In this document: positions 16,085-24,137 of the stretch, piece by piece
How positions within the stretch are numbered: the stretch's first letter is position 1
Layout: each line of letters begins with the position of its first letter
From: Collinsella sp. An7
GTDB lineage: Bacteria > Actinomycetota > Coriobacteriia > Coriobacteriales > Coriobacteriaceae
Assembly: GCF_002159335.1 (NCBI RefSeq)
Contig: NZ_NFHP01000003.1
Coordinates: 62,001 to 126,000, forward strand
Length of the DNA stretch: 64,000 nt
Direction: 5' to 3'
Program-made: the position numbers and the translations under genes
The notes under the pieces: model-generated
What the model was told of the DNA's origin: nothing
The model's input: only the letters and a program-made list of their open reading frames with translations
The model's database searches: none

Positions 16085-17482
16085 CTAGATGTTGAGGGCC
16101 CGATGCGAGTCGGCTTCCAGCTTGGCGGCCCGCTGCTCGGCATGGCGCAGCCAGTGACCCCAGTGGTGGTAGGCCACAAAGAGCGCGGCGGTGAGGATCC
16201 ACGTTACGGGGTAGACCAGAAGCATCGTCTCGATGGTGTGATGGAGGGGTACCACCGCGAGGAGCCAAATCACCCTAAAGACAACCGTTCCCAAGATGGT
16301 AAGGAGCATCGGACGGAAGCTCTCACCCGACCCGCGGATGGCGCCCGAGGTGTTGTCCACAATGGAGTAGAAAACGTAGAACGGCGCGATAAAGTGGATC
16401 ATCGTGGTGGTGTAGGCCGTTACGTGGGTGTCGTCGATAAAGATGCGCGAGAGCGGTCCCACAAAGACCACGAGGAGGGCCGAGAGGCTGCCCACAAGCA
16501 CCACGGTGATGACGAGCGAGGTGTGGTAGCCGCGGCGCATGCGCGCGTAGTCGCGAGCGCCGAAGTTCTGTGCGGCAAAGGTCGTCATGGACACACCGAG
16601 CGCCTCCGTGACCATCCACACGATGGCGTCGAGCCTGGTCGAGAGGCCCCACCCCGTTACGGCGTCGGTACCAAAGGTGTTGACCGTCGACTGCAGGATA
16701 ATGTTGGAGACCGAGTAGACCGAAGACTGAATCCCCAGCGGCAGACCGGTGGCGAGCATGCTTTTACAGATGCGCCCGTCAATTCCAAGCCGGCTGAGCT
16801 CGAGCCGCCATGCACCGGGTGCCCGCATGAGGCGCGCGGTGATGAGCGCAGCGTTGATGCAGAGGGTGGTTGCGGTGGCGATGCCGCAGCCCATGGCCTC
16901 GAGCCTGAGAATCGCCACGAGCAGGTAGTCGAGCACGGCGTTGATGAGGCAGCCGCTCGCGATGATGAGGGCCGGGGTGCGGGTGTCGCCCACCGAGCGC
17001 AGAAGCGCCGAGCCCATATTGAGCACAAGCGAGAAGACCATGCCGGCCGCGTAGTAGCGCGCGTAGGGTACGGCCTCGGCCATGAGCTCGCCCGGTGTGC
17101 CCATGAGGGTGAGGATGTGCGGGATAAAGACCACGCCTGCCACCGAGATGACGAGCCCCATCGCGAGCGCGAGCGTCATGGCGGTGTGGATGGCGCGCGA
17201 GAGGCGCTCGTCGTCGTGGCTGCCAAAGAACTGCCCCGAGATCACGGCGCATCCTGCGCCCACGCCCACTGAGAAGCCGACCGCAAGCTCAAAGAGCGAT
17301 GCGGTGGCCTGCACGCCGCCGAGCGCGAGCTTGCCGCCAAACTGCCCCAAGATGAACGTGTTGATGAGCGCATGCGCCTGCTGAAAGAACGAACTGAAGA
17401 AGATGGGCACGCACAAGACAAGCAATTGCCGCCAGATAACCCCGTGCGTCACGTCGAGCGATTGTCCGTTCTCCCGTGCCAT
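16085..17482 (-). CDS. MATE-family multidrug/solute efflux transporter
   Basis: 465-residue integral membrane protein with about 12 hydrophobic helices in two homologous halves, the plan of MATE cation/drug antiporters. Typical features are LCVPIFFSSFFQQAHALINTF... in helix 1, GQFFGSHDDERLSRAIHTAM, LMGTPGELMAEAVPYARYY and, in the second half, GWGLSTRLDAIVWMVTEALG and AQNFGARDYARMRRGY. ATG 17482 is preceded on the coding strand by GGGGGG at 4 bases. It is the only minus-strand gene in the window and has its own promoter diverging from ftsH. Substrate unknown. Confidence 0.93.
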   Translation of the reverse strand: MARENGQSLDVTHGVIWRQLLVLCVPIFFSSFFQQAHALINTFILGQFGGKLALGGVQATASLFELAVGFSVGVGAGCAVISGQFFGSHDDERLSRAIHTAMTLALAMGLVISVAGVVFIPHILTLMGTPGELMAEAVPYARYYAAGMVFSLVLNMGSALLRSVGDTRTPALIIASGCLINAVLDYLLVAILRLEAMGCGIATATTLCINAALITARLMRAPGAWRLELSRLGIDGRICKSMLATGLPLGIQSSVYSVSNIILQSTVNTFGTDAVTGWGLSTRLDAIVWMVTEALGVSMTTFAAQNFGARDYARMRRGYHTSLVITVVLVGSLSALLVVFVGPLSRIFIDDTHVTAYTTTMIHFIAPFYVFYSIVDNTSGAIRGSGESFRPMLLTILGTVVFRVIWLLAVVPLHHTIETMLLVYPVTWILTAALFVAYHHWGHWLRHAEQRAAKLEADSHRALNI

Positions 17483-17524
17483 ATGCCCCCCGTTCCGTGT
17501 CCACACACCCGTGCAGCCGCGAAC

Positions 17525-17553
17525 ATTCTACGAGGGGGTGCTCTTTGATACAA
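17525..17553 (-). promoter_or_regulatory. sigma-70-like promoter for the MATE gene
   Basis: On the minus strand TTGTAT (17553-17548) and TAGAAT (17530-17525) are separated by 17 bases, 42 bases upstream of the MATE start. Confidence 0.6.
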
Positions 17554-17726
17554 GGCCGGGGGCAAGCGTTCGCTTTGCTTGCGAGCCACCTGCCGGCGCT
17601 TTTGTCTTGGCTTTGCTGGTTGCACCGCTCGGCTACGGGGTCGTTATCGCGCTCAGGTGCCGTGACTAGCTCCCGGGCTCTGGGGTATCCTGAGGTCATT
17701 GCATCGGCAGAAACGGAGTATCTACC

Positions 17727-19622
17727 ATGGAGATGGATGACCACAAGCGTAGACGGAACATGATCCTCTACGTGATCATCGCGATGGCGATCTATCTGGT
17801 CCTGAGCACGCTGCTGTTCCCCAACCTCGGGCAGCACGTGCAGATTTCGCAGGTGAGCTACACCCAGCTGCTCAAGGACCTCGAGGACAAGAAGGTCGAT
17901 ACGGTGCAGTACACCACCGACGACGCCTCGGTGGTCTACACGCGCAAGGGTGACGACGAGGGCATCGCCTACGAGACCACGGCTATGCCGACCGACGCGC
18001 AGCTCACCGACCGCATCAACGATGCGGGCGCCACGCTCGACGTCGTGGTTCCGAGCAACGACTCCAACATGCTGCTCTATTTCCTCATCTACTTCAGCCC
18101 CATCCTCATCTTCCTGCTCTTTGGCTGGTGGCTGAACCGCAAGATGAAGAAGTCGATGGGCGACGACGGCCCGTCGATGAACTTCGGCGGCGGTTTTGGC
18201 GGCATGGGCGGGGGCCTCGGCAAGAGCGGTGCGCGTATCGTGGCGTCTAAGGATGTGGGCGTGACCTTTAAAGATGTCGCGGGCCAGGAGGAGGCCAAGG
18301 AGTCGCTCAAGGAGGTCGTGGACTTCCTCGAGAACCCCAAGCGCTACGAGGACATCGGTGCGCGCCTGCCTCGCGGCGCCCTTCTGGTGGGACCTCCGGG
18401 TACCGGCAAGACGCTCCTTGCCAAGGCCGTTGCCGGCGAGGCCGGCGTGCCGTTCTTCTCCATCTCGGGCTCGGAGTTTGTCGAGATGTTCGTGGGCCGC
18501 GGTGCCGCCAAGGTGCGCGACCTCTTTAAGCAGGCCAACGAGAAGGCCCCCTGCATTGTCTTCATCGACGAGATCGACGCCGTGGGCAAGCGCCGCGACG
18601 CCGGGCTCTCCACCAACGACGAGCGCGAGCAGACCCTGAACCAGCTCCTCACCGAAATGGACGGCTTTGACAACCATAAGGGCATCGTGGTGCTCGCCGC
18701 CACCAACCGCCCCGACTCGCTCGACCCCGCACTCCTCCGTCCCGGTCGCTTTGACCGGCGCATTCCCGTCGAGCTGCCCGACCTTGCCGGGCGCAAGGCC
18801 ATACTTGAGCTCCACGCCAAGGACGTCAAGACGCAGCCGCCGATTGACCTCACCGCCATCGCGCGCGCCACGCCGGGTGCTTCGGGCGCCGACCTCTCCA
18901 ACATCATCAACGAGGGTGCGCTCCGCGCCGTGCGCATGGGCCGTGCGCGCGCCACGCAGGAGGACTTTGAGGAGTCGGTGGAGGTCGTCATCGCCGGTCA
19001 GCAGCGTAAGTCGACCATCCTCTCCGATCACGAGAAGCAGGTCGTCTCGTACCACGAGATCGGTCACGCCATCGTTGCGGCCAGCATGAAGGAAGGGGCG
19101 CCGGTCACCAAGATCACCATCGTGCCGCGCACCTCGGGCGCGCTCGGCTACACGATGCAGGTCGAGGAGGACGAGAAGTTCCTCACCACCAAGCAGGAGG
19201 TGCTCGACAAGCTCGCGGTCTACTGCGGTGGCCGCGCGGCAGAGGAGCTCATCTTTGGCGAGATGACCACCGGCGCTGCCAACGATATCGAGCAGGCGAC
19301 CAAGCTTGCGCGCAACATGATCACGCGCTTTGGTATGTCCGAGGAGTTTGGCATGATGGCGCTCGGCACGGTGCAGAACGCCTACCTCAACCAGGACACC
19401 TCGCTCACCTGCGCACCCGGCACCGCCGAGCGCGTGGACGACGCCGTGCTTAAGGTGATTGAGCAGGCGCACGCGCGGGCGCTTCAGGTGCTCAAGGAGA
19501 ACAAGTTCAAGCTCCACGAGCTTGCACGGTACCTCTACAAGAAGGAGACCATCACCGGCGAGGAGTTCATGACCCTACTGAAGCGCGAGAACCCGCTCAT
19601 GCCGCCTAAGCCGACGGCGTAG
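17727..19622 (+). CDS. ftsH: ATP-dependent zinc metalloprotease FtsH
   Basis: 631-residue membrane-anchored AAA+ protease that degrades misfolded membrane proteins and regulators. Two transmembrane helices (residues 12-32 and about 112-133) flank a small extracytoplasmic domain; a Gly/Met-rich linker precedes the AAA domain with GPPGTGKT (about 222-229), [12 protein letters not shown] (Walker B) and the second region of homology with RPGRFDRR. The zinc site HEIGH is near 443-447, with the third ligand region [15 protein letters not shown]. The start ATG 17727 has CGGAG upstream. Divergent from the MATE gene; hairpin I follows its stop. Confidence 0.97.
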   Translation: MEMDDHKRRRNMILYVIIAMAIYLVLSTLLFPNLGQHVQISQVSYTQLLKDLEDKKVDTVQYTTDDASVVYTRKGDDEGIAYETTAMPTDAQLTDRINDAGATLDVVVPSNDSNMLLYFLIYFSPILIFLLFGWWLNRKMKKSMGDDGPSMNFGGGFGGMGGGLGKSGARIVASKDVGVTFKDVAGQEEAKESLKEVVDFLENPKRYEDIGARLPRGALLVGPPGTGKTLLAKAVAGEAGVPFFSISGSEFVEMFVGRGAAKVRDLFKQANEKAPCIVFIDEIDAVGKRRDAGLSTNDEREQTLNQLLTEMDGFDNHKGIVVLAATNRPDSLDPALLRPGRFDRRIPVELPDLAGRKAILELHAKDVKTQPPIDLTAIARATPGASGADLSNIINEGALRAVRMGRARATQEDFEESVEVVIAGQQRKSTILSDHEKQVVSYHEIGHAIVAASMKEGAPVTKITIVPRTSGALGYTMQVEEDEKFLTTKQEVLDKLAVYCGGRAAEELIFGEMTTGAANDIEQATKLARNMITRFGMSEEFGMMALGTVQNAYLNQDTSLTCAPGTAERVDDAVLKVIEQAHARALQVLKENKFKLHELARYLYKKETITGEEFMTLLKRENPLMPPKPTA

Positions 19623-19642
19623 GGGGACTGACCTGTAGGGTT

Positions 19643-19722
19643 GGGGCCGCCGGGTGCCACCTCCGGAGACGAGCGCTTCGCTCGTTACACGATCGTCTCC
19701 GAAGGTGGCACCCAGCGGCCCC
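19643..19722. repeat. hairpin element I
   Basis: Arms 19643-19672 and 19693-19722 pair at 28 of 30 positions (start GGGGCCGCCGGGTGCC) with a 20-nt loop. A second, nested 7-bp hairpin ACGAGCG-CTT-CGCTCGT sits at the apex. It starts 20 bases after the ftsH stop and could serve as a terminator, but lacks a T run. Confidence 0.75.
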
Positions 19723-19873
19723 TTCTGGTTGAACGATTCCTCGGGCCGGCGGAGGCGGAAATCGGGGTTCTCAGAGTGCTGGACGACCTCCACTTGCAGC
19801 CGGGGAGTTGGCTGGGGCGGGCGTTGGGGTGCGCGGGGCGTGGCCCGTGGTTGTGGGGGAGACGGCGCTCGTC

Positions 19874-20126
19874 GCTCGCGCCTCCGGCGCTTGCGCTACT
19901 GTGGAGCTCGCGCGTGTTCCGGGTTGTGAGGGTTTCCGACCTGGGCGCTTGCGCCTTCGGCGCTCGCGCGGTGGTGGGACGGCGCCCCTTCCCTTGTTGA
20001 TGGTGTGACTGAACTCCTTCGCTTGCGCCTTCGGCGCTCGCGCCTCTTTGGGGGTAGCGTCCTGTTCTCGGTTGTAACGGTTGCTGAGCTGTTTGCTTGC
20101 GCCGTTGGCGCTCGCGCTACTTTGGG
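19874..20126 (+). repeat. tandem array of four 73-74 bp units with palindromic cores
   Basis: A 23-bp near-palindrome of consensus GCTYGCGCCNNYGGCGCTYG plus CGC starts at 19874, 19947, 20021 and 20095 (spacings 73, 74, 74). Cores 1 and 4 are followed by TACTKTGGR. The intervening ~50 bases of units 1 and 3 are clearly related (both have TGTTC and TTGTRAVGGT at the same offsets); units 2 and 4 are more diverged. A fifth, isolated copy seems to lie at 14161-14232. Confidence 0.7.
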
Positions 20127-20231
20127 AACATGGGCGCCTTGTTCTTGATGCTTCTTCCTTCGTCCCTGTATGGTGGGATACCATGAGGGCTGGTTCTCGC
20201 GATCTTCTCGCAACGGGTGAGGGAGGTTCGA

Positions 20232-21974
20232 GTGGGTGAGACTCTAGCCGTCCCATCGGCACATGATGAGCGTTGGTATCGTCGGGGCTCTTGGGTTGTT
20301 GTCTGCCTCGTTGTACTGCTCTTGGTGGCCGGAGCGTTGCATGGGCAGATTTGGTTTGATGAGAGCTATTCGGTTGCCCTTGCTCGGGAATCGCTTGCGG
20401 ATATCTGGCGCATCGGGGCGGCCGATGTGCATCCGGTGCTGTATTACGTGGCGCTCCATGGACTCTATTTGATCTTTGGCGAGAACCTGGTGGTCTATCG
20501 GCTCTTTTCGTGCGCGGGGCTCGTTGCGGCGGTGATGCTGGGGCCTACGATCGTGCGGCGTGATTTTGGGGCGCGGGTTGGGTTCTGGTTTTCCCTGCTG
20601 GTGGGTTTTTGCCCCTATCTGCTTTACCTCGCAGAGCAGATTCGCATGTATTCGTGGACAATCGCCGCCATTGCCTATTGCCTTGTCATGGCCGTACGCG
20701 TGGCGAGCGCTGGCGCATCAGCCTCGCGGGCATCGTGGGCGGGGCTTGTGGCGTCAAGCTATCTTGCCGCCTGTCTGCACTATTACGGTGCCCTTACCGC
20801 GGCGGCACTCATGGTGGGCGTGCTTGTAGTGCTAGTGTTGCGCCGCGACCGTCTTGCTATCCGGCGACTTCTCGTCCTTTCGGCCTTGGAACTTGCGCTT
20901 TACCTGCCCCTTGCGCTCGTTCTGGTGCGCCAGGCGGGTTCGGTTTCGGGCGGGTTCTGGATCTCTTTCTCGCTGCCACGGACTATTTTTGAGCTTATCT
21001 GGTACCCCCTGCTCCCCGAGAGCATCTTGTCATGGTTGCGAACCCTGCCTACGCTTCCACGCTGCTCGGTGGAGTGGGGGCTTGTGGCGCTTGCGGTGGG
21101 TGGCGCATTTGCTGCGGCGTGGGCCTACGTTCGGTATCGGGCTGCGGGTAATACGTCCCCCACAGCTTGGAGGGACGCTCTCGCCAATCCGTCGCGCGTG
21201 GCAGTCTATCTCGGTGTCTTTGCCTATCTAGCGGTTCTCGCGCTCGGGGCTATCGCGTCTGCGGCGCTCGGCACGATGGTTCTCTACTATCGCTACCTTG
21301 CCATTGCGCTTGTCTGCCCCGCGCTCTCGCTTGCGGTGGTGCTTGGGGCGAACCCAGAGCGTTGCGCTACTTGGGGGAAGGCGCATGAGGCCCCTGCCCG
21401 GCGGTTCCAAATCGCTCTCGTCGCCGTGCTCGTGATGTGCGCGCTCGTGACGTTTACGCACGATGCGGTGAGCGCCTACGACCCGGCAAATGGGTGCGCC
21501 CTCGATACGGTCCGAGATGCCGCTGAGGCGGAAGGGGAGGGCGAGGTCCTTCCCGTCGTCAGCGCGCACATCACCGTGGGCGGCGTGCTCGCGGTCTCGG
21601 CCCCCGATGTGCCCCAGCTCTACCTCAACGAGCTTTTGCCCATGTGGGGCAAGGCGTACGAGGTGTATGTGCCTCCGCTCAGGAATATCGAGCACATTAC
21701 GGACGGCGCGTCGGAGCTTGAGGATGGCTTTATCTTCGTCTGCAAACCGGAGCCCGAGGAGCTCGCCGCCGCGGCAGATTCGGGCGATACCGGTGCGAGT
21801 GCGCTGGATAACGCAAGAGTTGCAGCGGGCGATTCGGATCGGGTGGTGCCGGACCTGCTGCGCAAGCTCGCAAAGCTCCCCGGGGTCACGGTGGACGAAG
21901 TGATCTACGTAGACCGGCCCTATGAGGGGACGTACTATGCCGTTGCGCGTTGCTCGTACCATCCCGGTGCATAA
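20232..21974 (+). CDS. membrane glycosyltransferase, GT39/GT-C (ArnT-like) fold
   Basis: 580-residue polytopic membrane protein. The motif FDESYS in the first external loop (after helix 1) fits the catalytic Asp-Glu site of GT-C transferases of the PMT/ArnT type, which use lipid-linked sugars. About 10-11 hydrophobic helices run to about residue 405 (LVVFLLLV-type segments, YLAACLHYYGALTAAALMVG), followed by a roughly 170-residue hydrophilic domain ending YAVARCSYHPGA. GTG 20232 has GAGGGAGG 6 bases upstream; GTG 20217 is an alternative. Codon use is less strictly G/C in the third position than in neighbours, and it stands alone between two repeat-rich gaps, which may point to acquisition. 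Donor and acceptor are unknown. Confidence 0.85.
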   Translation: MGETLAVPSAHDERWYRRGSWVVVCLVVLLLVAGALHGQIWFDESYSVALARESLADIWRIGAADVHPVLYYVALHGLYLIFGENLVVYRLFSCAGLVAAVMLGPTIVRRDFGARVGFWFSLLVGFCPYLLYLAEQIRMYSWTIAAIAYCLVMAVRVASAGASASRASWAGLVASSYLAACLHYYGALTAAALMVGVLVVLVLRRDRLAIRRLLVLSALELALYLPLALVLVRQAGSVSGGFWISFSLPRTIFELIWYPLLPESILSWLRTLPTLPRCSVEWGLVALAVGGAFAAAWAYVRYRAAGNTSPTAWRDALANPSRVAVYLGVFAYLAVLALGAIASAALGTMVLYYRYLAIALVCPALSLAVVLGANPERCATWGKAHEAPARRFQIALVAVLVMCALVTFTHDAVSAYDPANGCALDTVRDAAEAEGEGEVLPVVSAHITVGGVLAVSAPDVPQLYLNELLPMWGKAYEVYVPPLRNIEHITDGASELEDGFIFVCKPEPEELAAAADSGDTGASALDNARVAAGDSDRVVPDLLRKLAKLPGVTVDEVIYVDRPYEGTYYAVARCSYHPGA

Positions 21975-22385
21975 TTCTTGGGGTGCTAGCGCCTCTTTGC
22001 ATTCGGGCCACTGGCTCGAGCTTCGGATGGCCTGTTCCAGGGGGTCAGTATCAAAACTTCGCGTCAAGGTAAGGATGGAATCGGCCCCTCTCACGTAGAC
22101 CGGCACCATGGCTCGACGTTTTCGCAGGTAGAGAGCGCAACATATTTCGCTATACTCGGCATGCACCCATTTCCATCCTTACCTTGGCGCGAAGTTTTTA
22201 TCTCTGACCCCTCATGCGCGGTGCGATTCGTCCGCGCGCGAGCCCGTTGTCGCCGCGCCGTCAACTTCCCCGCAAGTCCCGTGCGATGCGGTTCTGTCCC
22301 GGCCTCATGCGTCGCCGTATCGCCTTGGATCAACGCTTCGGGCGAGTGGGTACAATGACCGAGATATTCCAAAGAAAGAGGTTTC
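21975..22385. other. 411-base gap upstream of the NYN gene
   Basis: Holds the long inverted repeat E (22041-22211), and a -10-like TACAAT near 22351 that may serve the NYN gene. A minus-strand frame that continues antisense through the glycosyltransferase gene is considered spurious. Confidence 0.7.
22041..22211. repeat. MITE-like inverted repeat E
   Basis: Forty-base arms at 22041-22080 and 22171-22211 start GGGGTCAG and end CTGACCCC; apart from one gap and a few mismatches near TATC/GATA they are complementary through AAAACTTCGCG and CAAGGTAAGGATGGAA. The 90-bp interior carries a -10-like TATACT (about 22151). Overall size (171 bp) and plan resemble element D, but the sequences are different. 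No transposase nearby. Confidence 0.8.
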
Positions 22386-23414
22386 ATGGCTTCCACCTTA
22401 GAGCGCGACCTGCGCTTTGCGATTCTCATCGACGCGGATAACATTGCGCCGAAGTACATCAAGATCATCCTCGACGAGGTCTCGAACCTCGGCATCGCCA
22501 CGTATAAACGCATCTACGGCGACTGGACGAGCCAGCGCCTGATGTCGTGGAAGGGCGTGCTGCTCGAGAACTCCATCATCCCTATGCAGCAGTACAGCTA
22601 CACCTACGGCAAGAGCTCGACCGATTCGGCCATGATCATCGACGCGATGGACATCCTCTATTCGGGCCACGTTGACGGGTTTGCCATCGTGAGCTCCGAC
22701 TCCGATTTCACGCGGCTCGCTGCCCGTCTGCGCGAGAGCGGCATGCAGGTGATCGGTATGGGCGAGCAGAAGACGCCCGAGCCCTTTATCTCTGCGTGCA
22801 ACCAGTTTAAGTACCTCGACCTGCTCTATGCCGCCCGCAAGGCAGAGGAGGCCGACGCGGACGATACGGATGCCGACGATGCATCGGAGGCTTCGGCTCA
22901 AAAGCAGAAGCGCCGCAAGAAGACCGTCAAAAAACGCGAACGGCAGGGGATCGCGGCGAACGCTGACGAGAGCGCAGAGGAGCCCGAGCCGGAGAGCGAC
23001 GCCTCCGATCTGGCTCAGGCGGAAGATTCATCAGCGCCCGAGGTTTCCGAGCAGCGCCCGCGGCGCCGCCCCGGGGATGCGGGCGGAGAGGCGCGTGCGA
23101 CGGAGGAGACCCAGGCAACCGCGGAGGTCATCGACTTTGCCGAGATGAGCCGCGCTGCCCGTCGCAACCACATGAAGCGCATTCGAACGACGGTCAACGC
23201 CATCATCGATAAGTTCTCAGACGACGAGGGATGGGTTGCACTCGGGCGCGTGGGCGATGAGCTCTCCAAGCGCCTGCCCGATTTTGACGTGCGCAACTAC
23301 GGCTTTAAGAAGCTCAGGCCGTTCTTAAAGTCGCTCGGCGTCTATGAGTTTGACGAGCCCGACGCCGCTTCCGGCCAGCGCCAGATCTATCTCCGCCTGC
23401 GCGAGGAGGATTAA
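22386..23414 (+). CDS. NYN-domain RNase with OST-HTH/LOTUS domain
   Basis: 342 residues. Residues 10-150 form a NYN (PIN-like) nuclease domain with the acidic metal site visible as IDADN (15-19), TDSAMIIDAMD (about D79) and VSSDSDF (about 105). A highly charged, disordered Lys/Glu/Ala linker (about 155-245) leads to a carboxy-terminal OST-HTH/LOTUS RNA-binding domain (RTTVNAIIDKFSDDEGWVAL to GQRQIYLRL). This limkain-b1-like architecture is known in bacteria and eukaryotes and suggests an RNA-processing or RNA-decay role in the cytoplasm; no substrate is known from sequence. ATG 22386 has AAAGAGG upstream. It appears to be transcribed alone. Confidence 0.88.
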   Translation: MASTLERDLRFAILIDADNIAPKYIKIILDEVSNLGIATYKRIYGDWTSQRLMSWKGVLLENSIIPMQQYSYTYGKSSTDSAMIIDAMDILYSGHVDGFAIVSSDSDFTRLAARLRESGMQVIGMGEQKTPEPFISACNQFKYLDLLYAARKAEEADADDTDADDASEASAQKQKRRKKTVKKRERQGIAANADESAEEPEPESDASDLAQAEDSSAPEVSEQRPRRRPGDAGGEARATEETQATAEVIDFAEMSRAARRNHMKRIRTTVNAIIDKFSDDEGWVALGRVGDELSKRLPDFDVRNYGFKKLRPFLKSLGVYEFDEPDAASGQRQIYLRLREED

Positions 23415-23513
23415 GGCGCCGCGCCCGGCTATCGCGGCCTCCTCTGGTGGCGGCGATGAGTCTGGACGCGGGAGCCGTTGTGTTCCCCGCAGGCCCTGCG
23501 CCTGCGTGCGCAC

Positions 23514-23543
23514 TTGGTGAACATCCTTGGTTCTTGCTAAAAT
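23514..23543 (+). promoter_or_regulatory. promoter for the cyclophilin-TPR operon
   Basis: TTGGTG at 23514-23519 and TAAAAT at 23538-23543 with an 18-base spacer; TGC directly before the -10 gives an extended -10. It is 37 bases before the cyclophilin start. Confidence 0.6.
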
Positions 23544-23579
23544 AGCGAGCGTACACGTACCGTTACGGGGAGGATTCGC

Positions 23580-24134
23580 ATGTTCGGCTTTACCCCAGAC
23601 CTGTATACACCGACCTATGAGCTTACGGGCGACGAGGAGGCGGTCATCGAGACCAGCAAGGGCACCATTCGCGTGCGCCTCGACGCCGAGGGTGCGCCCA
23701 TCCATGTGGCGAACTTCTGCGAACTCGCCACGATGGGCTTCTACGACGGGTTGAAGTTTCACCGCTACGTTCCGGGCTTTGTTATCCAGGGCGGGTGCCC
23801 TAACACGCGCGACATGACGCCCGAAGAGGTCGCCGCCGGTCGTCCCGGTCCGGACGGCATGCCCGGCACGGGTGGCCCGGGTTATCGCATCAAGGCTGAG
23901 TTTGCCACCAATCCGCGCAACAGTCATGTGGACGGCGCGCTCGCCATGGCACGCTCGCAGCATCCCGATTCGGCGGGGTCGCAGTTCTACTTCTGCCTTG
24001 GCCCGCAGCACAACCTCGACTCCGGGTACACGGTTTTTGGCACCACGGTTGAGGGCATCGAGGTCGAGCGTGAGCTTCGTGCCGGCGACGAGATCGTGCA
24101 TGTCGAGATCGTCCATTCCAACAAAGGGGAGTAA
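23580..24134 (+). CDS. peptidyl-prolyl cis-trans isomerase, cyclophilin type
   Basis: 184-residue cyclophilin that speeds proline isomerisation during folding. Core motifs are FHRYVPGFVIQGGCP (active-site region with FHR and Q), HVDGALAMARSQHPDSAGSQFYFCL and YTVFGTTVEGIEV. There is no signal peptide, so it is probably cytoplasmic. The insertion GRPGPDGMPGTGGPGY is of the kind seen in actinobacterial and clostridial small cyclophilins. GGGAGG lies 6 bases before ATG 23580. The next gene starts 3 bases after its stop. Confidence 0.94.
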   Translation: MFGFTPDLYTPTYELTGDEEAVIETSKGTIRVRLDAEGAPIHVANFCELATMGFYDGLKFHRYVPGFVIQGGCPNTRDMTPEEVAAGRPGPDGMPGTGGPGYRIKAEFATNPRNSHVDGALAMARSQHPDSAGSQFYFCLGPQHNLDSGYTVFGTTVEGIEVERELRAGDEIVHVEIVHSNKGE

Positions 24135-24137
24135 CTC

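Larger units (their letters stand above)
19623..20231. other. 609-base repeat-rich gap between ftsH and the glycosyltransferase
   Basis: Contains hairpin I (19643-19722), about 150 bases without clear structure, and a tandem array of four 73-74 bp units (19874-20126). Short frames exist on both strands but none has a ribosome site or protein-like composition; low-complexity Arg/Gly/Ala translations reflect the repeats. Confidence 0.75.

Noticed and set aside
16046-17272. 408-residue plus-strand frame antisense to the MATE gene
   Set aside because: His/Arg/Glu-rich mirror of the minus-strand transporter, which has clear membrane helices and a promoter.
17289-19517. 742-residue minus-strand frame antisense to ftsH
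   Set aside because: Low-complexity Arg/His/Leu/Val translation mirroring the codon bias of ftsH; no ribosome site or family motif.
19874-20126. CRISPR array
   Set aside because: Only four 23-bp cores with ~50-bp spacers that are related to each other, and no cas genes; it behaves as a tandem repeat with palindromic cores.
21228-22166. 312-residue minus-strand frame spanning element E and the glycosyltransferase gene
   Set aside because: Mostly antisense to a convincing membrane protein; the part in the gap falls within the inverted repeat and has no ribosome site.
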